Shown piece by piece: positions 59,989 through 64,000 of a stretch of DNA of 64,000 nt. Position 1 is the stretch's first letter. Each line of letters opens with the position of its first letter. The DNA comes from Streptomyces sp. AM 4-1-1. GTDB lineage: Bacteria; Actinomycetota; Actinomycetes; Streptomycetales; Streptomycetaceae. The translations under genes were made by a program, and so were the position numbers. Under the pieces are notes generated by a model. It did no database searches, had not been told where the DNA came from, and worked only from the letters and a program-made list of their open reading frames with translations. Location of the stretch: assembly GCF_029167625.1 (NCBI RefSeq), contig NZ_CP119145.1, forward strand, positions 1,860,001 through 1,924,000. Direction: 5' to 3'.

Positions 59989-61488
59989 TTACACATCTTC
60001 CTGGCGGTCCAGCACCGAGGCCAGGGCCTGTTCGAAGCCGGATGCCTCGGACGCCTCCCGCATCGGGTCCTGCTGGCGTACGTCGATGACGTGGCCGGTG
60101 AGTTCGGAGAGCAGGACGTCGAGCGAGGTACGCGCCACCGCCTCGGAGGAGAGCAGTGAACCCTCCGGTTCCTGTCCGAACGCCTTGGTGCGCATCGGGG
60201 TCGCCGTGCGCTCAGGGTTCACGCAGTTGACCCGGATGCCCTCGCCCGCCCACTCGTCGGCCAGCGCCTGGGTGAGGTTCACCATGGCGGCCTTGGTGGA
60301 GGAGTAGAGACTGTACTCGGCACGGCCCCGGGTGTAGCTGCTGGAGGTGTAGAGCAGCAACTGCCCGCGTGTCTCCGCGAGATACTTGTACGAGGCCCGG
60401 GCGATCTGGACGGGCGCCAGGTAGTTGACGTTCAGCGCTTCCTGGATCGTCGTGTTGTCGGTCTCGGCCAGCTTGCCGATGCGCAGCACGCCCGCGGTGT
60501 TGATCACGTAGTCGATGCGCCCCGTCTCGGCGTACGCCTTGGACAGCGCGTCGTCGATGTGTTCCGGGTTCTCGACGTGCGTACCGGTGGTGGAGCGGCC
60601 CAGCGCGTGGACGCGGGCGCCGTACTGTTCGGCGATGGACGCTATGTCGGCGCCGATGCCGTACGAACCGCCGAACACCACCAGGGTCTTGCCGGTCAGC
60701 AGCTCGCGGTAGGCGGCCTCGTCGGCCTGGCGCGGGGCGGCGCTGGAGGCCAGCTGGAACAGCTTGTCGGTGATGAAGACGTCGACCGGCTGCGTCACCT
60801 TCATGTTGTACTCGTCGCCCGCGACCACGAAGATCGGCACGTCGGGGAGATATCGCAGGACCACCGAACAGTCGTCGGTGGCCTGGAAGTTGGGGTCGCC
60901 CGCCGCGATCTCGTACGCCTTGCGGATCGTGGAGAGCTTGAACGCCTGGGGGGTCTGGCCGCGGCGCAGCCGGGAGCGGTCCGGGACCTCCGTGATGAAC
61001 TCGCCGTCCTCGCCGTGCGTGCGGGTCACGATGATCGTGTCCGCCGACGGGATGGCGACGTCGACGGCCTGGTAGCGGCCGAGAGCGTCCACGCAGTCGT
61101 TGATGACGCGCTGTGACAGCAGCGGACGGACCGCGTCATGGAAGAGGACGTTGTGGTCCTCCCCCTCCGCGAGCCCCTCACCGAGGGCCGCGATGGCGCG
61201 CTCGGTGGTCTCGTTCCGGGTGGTGCCGCCCTCGATGACCCGGCTGACCTTCGTCAGACCGGCCTTGGCGATGATCCTCTCGACGTCGGGCACGAAACCG
61301 GGTGCCATCAGCACGATCACGTCGTCGATGGATTCCGCGTGCTCGAAGGCCGTCAGCGTGTGTTCGATGACTGCCTTGCCTGCGATCTTCAGCAGCTGCT
61401 TGGGGATCGACAGTCCCACGCGCTGGCCGGTGCCACCGGCGAGCACGACCGCTGTGGTCCGGAGCTTGGCATCATGCGGCACAGACAC
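59989..61488 (-). CDS. Bifunctional cytidylyltransferase / SDR oxidoreductase (Bcs1/Acs1-like)
   Basis: This 499-aa fusion has an N-terminal IspD-like cytidylyltransferase (about 10-240; V-V-L-A-G-G-T-G-Q-R-V-G, P-K-Q-L, H-D-A-V-R-P and V-T-Q-P-V-D-V) and a C-terminal short-chain dehydrogenase (about 255-490; V-F-G-G-S-Y-G-I-G and the catalytic Y-S-S-T-K). The same order occurs in Haemophilus Bcs1/Acs1, which reduce ribulose-5-phosphate and make CDP-ribitol. Next to two polyol-phosphate transferases this points to CDP-ribitol or a similar precursor, not isoprenoid synthesis. GTG 61488 or 61482 starts the gene. Confidence 0.88.
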   Translation of the reverse strand: MSVPHDAKLRTTAVVLAGGTGQRVGLSIPKQLLKIAGKAVIEHTLTAFEHAESIDDVIVLMAPGFVPDVERIIAKAGLTKVSRVIEGGTTRNETTERAIAALGEGLAEGEDHNVLFHDAVRPLLSQRVINDCVDALGRYQAVDVAIPSADTIIVTRTHGEDGEFITEVPDRSRLRRGQTPQAFKLSTIRKAYEIAAGDPNFQATDDCSVVLRYLPDVPIFVVAGDEYNMKVTQPVDVFITDKLFQLASSAAPRQADEAAYRELLTGKTLVVFGGSYGIGADIASIAEQYGARVHALGRSTTGTHVENPEHIDDALSKAYAETGRIDYVINTAGVLRIGKLAETDNTTIQEALNVNYLAPVQIARASYKYLAETRGQLLLYTSSSYTRGRAEYSLYSSTKAAMVNLTQALADEWAGEGIRVNCVNPERTATPMRTKAFGQEPEGSLLSSEAVARTSLDVLLSELTGHVIDVRQQDPMREASEASGFEQALASVLDRQEDV

Positions 61489-62047
61489 AGAAGACGACCT
61501 ACCTTGCGAGGACGGGGGGACAGTGTGATGGTCGCACTCTGCGTGACCGTCTCGCAAGGCGAGACGGTGGCCTGCCGTACCCCTCCGAGACGCCCTGGGT
61601 TCACCGTTCCGCCAGGTGAATCGGGTGGGTTACGGCCGGAACATCGGGTGACCGGCACCACAGAGCTGCACATGATTCGCACACCCGCGCCATCTCCTGC
61701 CCTGGTGACCGGGGGTGGCCGGGGCGCGTGGACGCCACGGTACGCCGGTCCTCCGCCGGCCCGGCATCCGGGGTCGGAGGGCCTGCTCCGCGGCGCTCGC
61801 GCCCCGTGGGCGGCGTGAACAAATAACGAGATTCTCACCCCGGCCGGGCGAACGGCCCACGGCCCCGCCGGGGCGGGGCCGTGGGTCACGGGAGGCCGAG
61901 GTCACAGGAAGCGGGGCCGTGGTCACGTACCGGAGGGGGCGTGTGCGGACCGGCCGCGCGGGGCTAGGTGGGCAGCTTCCGCACCACACCCATGTCTCCC
62001 GCCCGCGCCCGCGCCCGAAAGACATCACCCACGTGCACCCCGCCCGG
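61489..62047. other. Intergenic region between obgE and the wall-polymer locus
   Basis: About 560 bp without a convincing gene. Short open frames exist on both strands, but none has a good ribosome binding site or a recognisable product. It contains the obgE terminator (61856-61885) and presumably the promoter of the cytidylyltransferase-SDR gene between 61490 and 61600. Confidence 0.6.
61856..61885 (-). terminator. Terminator downstream of obgE
   Basis: CCCACGGCCCCGCC (61856-61869) and GGCGGGGCCGTGGG (61872-61885) pair perfectly over 14 bp with a two-base loop. It lies about 160 bp after the obgE stop. Confidence 0.8.
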
Positions 62048-63484
62048 TCAGAACGGGTCGAACTCGTCGTACTCGCGCTGCGGGTCGTCGCGCTCGCTCT
62101 CCCGCTCCCGGCGGCGCTGCGCGGCGGGCCGCGGCGTTTCCAGCCGGTGGTCCTCGCCACGACGGCCCAGCATCTCGGCGCCGGCCATCACGGTCGGCTC
62201 CCAGTCGAAGACGACCGCGTTCTCCTCGGGGCCGATGGCCACGCCGTCACCCTCGCGGGCGCCCGCCTTCATCAGGGCCTCCTCGACCCCGAGCCGGTTG
62301 AGCCGGTCGGCGAGGTAGCCGACGGCCTCGTCGTTGTTGAAGTCGGTCTGCCGCACCCAGCGTTCGGGCTTCTCGCCGCGCACGCGGTAGAGGCCGTCGT
62401 CCTCGCGCGTCACCTTGAAGCCCGCGTCGTTGACGGCCTTCGGACGGATGACGATCCGGGTCGCCTCCTCCTGCGGCTTCGCGGCCCGCGCCTCGGCGAT
62501 GATCCCGCCGAGGGCGTACGAGAGCTCGTTCAGCCCCTTGTGGGCGATGGCCGACACCTCGAACACGCGGTAGCCGCGGTCCTCCAGCTCGGGCCGGATC
62601 ATGTCGGCGAGGTCCTGGCCGTCCGGGATGTCGATCTTGTTGAGGACGACGACGCGCGGCCGGTCGTCGAGGCCGCCGTACTGCTTCAGCTCCTCCTCGA
62701 TCGTGTCGAGGTCGGAGACCGGGTCCCGGTCCGACTCCAGGGTCGCGGTGTCCAGTACGTGCACGAGCACCGAGCAGCGCTCGACGTGCCGCAGGAACTC
62801 CAGACCGAGGCCCCGGCCCTGGCTGGCGCCCGGGATCAGCCCGGGGACGTCCGCGATGGTGTAGACGGTCGAGCCGGCGGTGACGACGCCCAGGTTCGGG
62901 ACGAGCGTGGTGAACGGGTAGTCCGCGATCTTCGGCTTGGCGGCGGAGAGCACCGAGATCAGCGAGGACTTCCCCGCGCTCGGGTAGCCGACCAGGGCCA
63001 CATCGGCGACGGTCTTGAGCTCCAGGACGATGTCCCGGGACTCCCCCGGCTCGCCGAGCAGCGCGAACCCGGGGGCCTTGCGGCGGGCCGAGGCGAGCGC
63101 GGCGTTGCCGAGACCGCCCCGGCCGCCCTGGCCCGCGACGAAGGTGGTGCCCTCGCCGACCAGGTCGGCGAGCACATTGCCGCGGGTGTCGAGGACGACG
63201 GTGCCGTCCGGCACCGGCAGGACCAGGTCCTGACCGTCCTTGCCCGAGCGGTTGTCCCCCGCGCCGGGCTGGCCGTTGGTGGCCTTCCGGTGCGGGCTGT
63301 GGTGGTAGTCGAGCAGCGTGGTCACGGACTGCTGGACGACGAGGATCACATCGCCGCCGCGTCCGCCGTTGCCCCCGTCGGGGCCCCCCAGCGGCTTGAA
63401 CTTCTCACGGTGGACGGAGGCGCAGCCGTGGCCTCCGTTACCCGCGGCGGCATGCAGCTCGACGCGGTCCACGAAGGTGGTCAT
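62048..63484 (-). CDS. obgE: GTPase Obg/CgtA
   Basis: This 478-aa GTPase acts in 50S assembly and, in Streptomyces, affects aerial mycelium formation. It has the Gly-rich OBG domain (residues 1-160; A-G-N-G-G-H-G-C), the G domain (G1 G-Y-P-S-A-G-K-S-S near 168, G3 [10 protein letters not shown]4 N-K-I-D) and a C-terminal OCT domain (about 345-425; N-N-D-E-A-V). The ATG at 63484 has GGAGG upstream. It follows rplU-rpmA as usual, separated from rpmA by a terminator-like hairpin. Confidence 0.97.
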   Translation of the reverse strand: MTTFVDRVELHAAAGNGGHGCASVHREKFKPLGGPDGGNGGRGGDVILVVQQSVTTLLDYHHSPHRKATNGQPGAGDNRSGKDGQDLVLPVPDGTVVLDTRGNVLADLVGEGTTFVAGQGGRGGLGNAALASARRKAPGFALLGEPGESRDIVLELKTVADVALVGYPSAGKSSLISVLSAAKPKIADYPFTTLVPNLGVVTAGSTVYTIADVPGLIPGASQGRGLGLEFLRHVERCSVLVHVLDTATLESDRDPVSDLDTIEEELKQYGGLDDRPRVVVLNKIDIPDGQDLADMIRPELEDRGYRVFEVSAIAHKGLNELSYALGGIIAEARAAKPQEEATRIVIRPKAVNDAGFKVTREDDGLYRVRGEKPERWVRQTDFNNDEAVGYLADRLNRLGVEEALMKAGAREGDGVAIGPEENAVVFDWEPTVMAGAEMLGRRGEDHRLETPRPAAQRRRERESERDDPQREYDEFDPF

Positions 63485-63530
63485 GGTTGGTGCCTCCAGG
63501 TAAAAACGGGGTTGTCTCTGTGGTAACACG

Positions 63531-63583
63531 CCGAGGGCGGACCCGCTTCCCCGTTCGCCGGGAAAGCTGAGATCCGCCCTCGG
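63531..63583 (-). terminator. Hairpin between rpmA and obgE
   Basis: CCGAGGGCGGA (63531-63541) pairs with TCCGCCCTCGG (63573-63583). It lies 33 bp after the rpmA stop and may terminate or attenuate between the ribosomal genes and obgE. Confidence 0.75.
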
Positions 63584-63615
63584 AAGGTGCTGTGTCGTTC
63601 TGCGAGCGCCGGAAG

Positions 63616-63873
63616 TCAGACGGCGATCGGAACGATGTTCACGACCTTGCGGCCGCGGTGCGTGCCGAACTCCACCGCACCGGCGGTCAGCGCGAACAGC
63701 GTGTCGTCGCCGCCACGGCCGACGCCCGTGCCCGGGTGGAAGTGGGTGCCGCGCTGGCGGACCAGGATCTCACCGGCGTTGACGGCCTGGCCGCCGAAGC
63801 GCTTGACGCCGAGCCGCTGAGCGTTGGAATCGCGCCCGTTCCGAGTGGACGATGCGCCCTTCTTGTGTGCCAT
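63616..63873 (-). CDS. rpmA: 50S ribosomal protein L27
   Basis: This 85-aa protein starts [16 protein letters not shown], the L27 signature without the N-terminal extension cleaved in Firmicutes. [13 protein letters not shown] lies near residue 45. Its N-terminus approaches the peptidyl-transferase centre. It lies 14 bp downstream of rplU. Confidence 0.97.
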   Translation of the reverse strand: MAHKKGASSTRNGRDSNAQRLGVKRFGGQAVNAGEILVRQRGTHFHPGTGVGRGGDDTLFALTAGAVEFGTHRGRKVVNIVPIAV

Positions 63874-63887
63874 GTCTCCTCAGTCCC

Positions 63888-64000
63888 TTACTTCGCAGCC
63901 GCGGGGATACCGGTGACCTTGATCGCCGTGTACTGCTGGCGGTGACCCTGGCGACGGCGGTAGCCGGTCTTGTTCTTGTAGCGAAGGATGTCGATCTTCG
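63888..64000 (-). CDS. rplU: 50S ribosomal protein L21, 3' part only
   Basis: The window edge cuts this gene. The visible C-terminal 37 codons read [20 protein letters not shown] and end V-T-G-I-P-A-A-A-K with TAA at 63888-63890. This is the L21 C-terminus with its typical K-N-K-x-G-Y-R-R-x-x-G-H-R motif. rplU-rpmA-obgE is the standard order. Confidence 0.95.
   Translation of the reverse strand, partial: KIDILRYKNKTGYRRRQGHRQQYTAIKVTGIPAAAK

Noticed and set aside
59989..61488. Fusion protein considered as plain IspD of the MEP isoprenoid pathway
   Set aside because: The C-terminal SDR domain and the neighbouring polyol-phosphate transferases fit a Bcs1/Acs1-type CDP-alditol synthase better, though IspD activity cannot be excluded.
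61490..61850. Candidate genes in the obgE upstream gap
   Set aside because: Several short frames exist, but none combines a ribosome binding site, codon bias and a recognisable protein feature.

Overview
The window reads as a Streptomyces chromosome. It has very high G+C, frequent GTG starts, dense head-to-tail gene strings on the minus strand, and a gene order typical of the genus core: hrcA-dnaJ-rsmE-hinT, phoH-ybeY, lepA/rpsT/holA, comEA-comEC, leuS, rsfS-LCP-nadD, proA-proB and obgE-rpmA-rplU. The two ends differ in character. The left end (1-2.5 kb) holds a decayed IS630-like transposase remnant, an XRE/DUF397 regulator pair and three small overlapping ORFs, which is accessory DNA. The right end is ribosome and GTPase core.

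Layout. 482-2533: XRE-DUF397 pair and a divergent small-ORF operon. 2681-7277: mmcQ-like, CBS/HlyC protein, ybeY, phoH and a PfkB sugar kinase. 7619-13446: MFS transporter, adenosine deaminase, RNase Z, HIT protein, RsmE and a nitronate monooxygenase-like enzyme. 13625-15854: hrcA-dnaJ under a perfect CIRCE operator. 15957-19080: MBL hydrolase, DUF3097 and hemW. 19728-26034: SpoIIE-type phosphatase, acyl-CoA synthetase and lepA. 26250-30297: rpsT, holA, a YceI protein and an arylamine N-acetyltransferase. 30567-36878: comEC, comEA, degV and a membrane-anchored protein. 37078-41262: leuS with a probable leucine leader-peptide attenuator, then two identical tRNA-Ala(TGC) genes bracketing two tiny zinc-ribbon proteins. 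41380-48570: the rsfS/LCP/nadD string, two small membrane proteins, an M48 protease and two related membrane proteins. 49082-52409: proA and proB. 52724-61488: a four-gene wall-polymer locus with two CDP-glycerol/ribitol-phosphate transferase family proteins, one GT2 glycosyltransferase and one cytidylyltransferase-SDR fusion. 62048-64000: obgE, rpmA and the 3' end of rplU.

The wall-polymer genes look like one pathway. The cytidylyltransferase-SDR fusion would make a CDP-activated alditol phosphate, the GT2 would add sugars, and the two Glyphos_transf proteins would polymerise or prime the chain. The LCP/LytR_C protein at 42.5-44.4 kb is a candidate for attaching glycopolymer to peptidoglycan.

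The feature not explained by gene content is a repeated pattern of short tandem arrays (15, 16, 24 or 35-36 bp units) that sit against, or contain, stop codons. At least nine genes show it, and in-frame relatives of the arrays occur inside two coding sequences. Other points worth attention are a CTG start overlapping the rsfS stop codon, and the leuS attenuator with its CTT-CTG-CTT leader.
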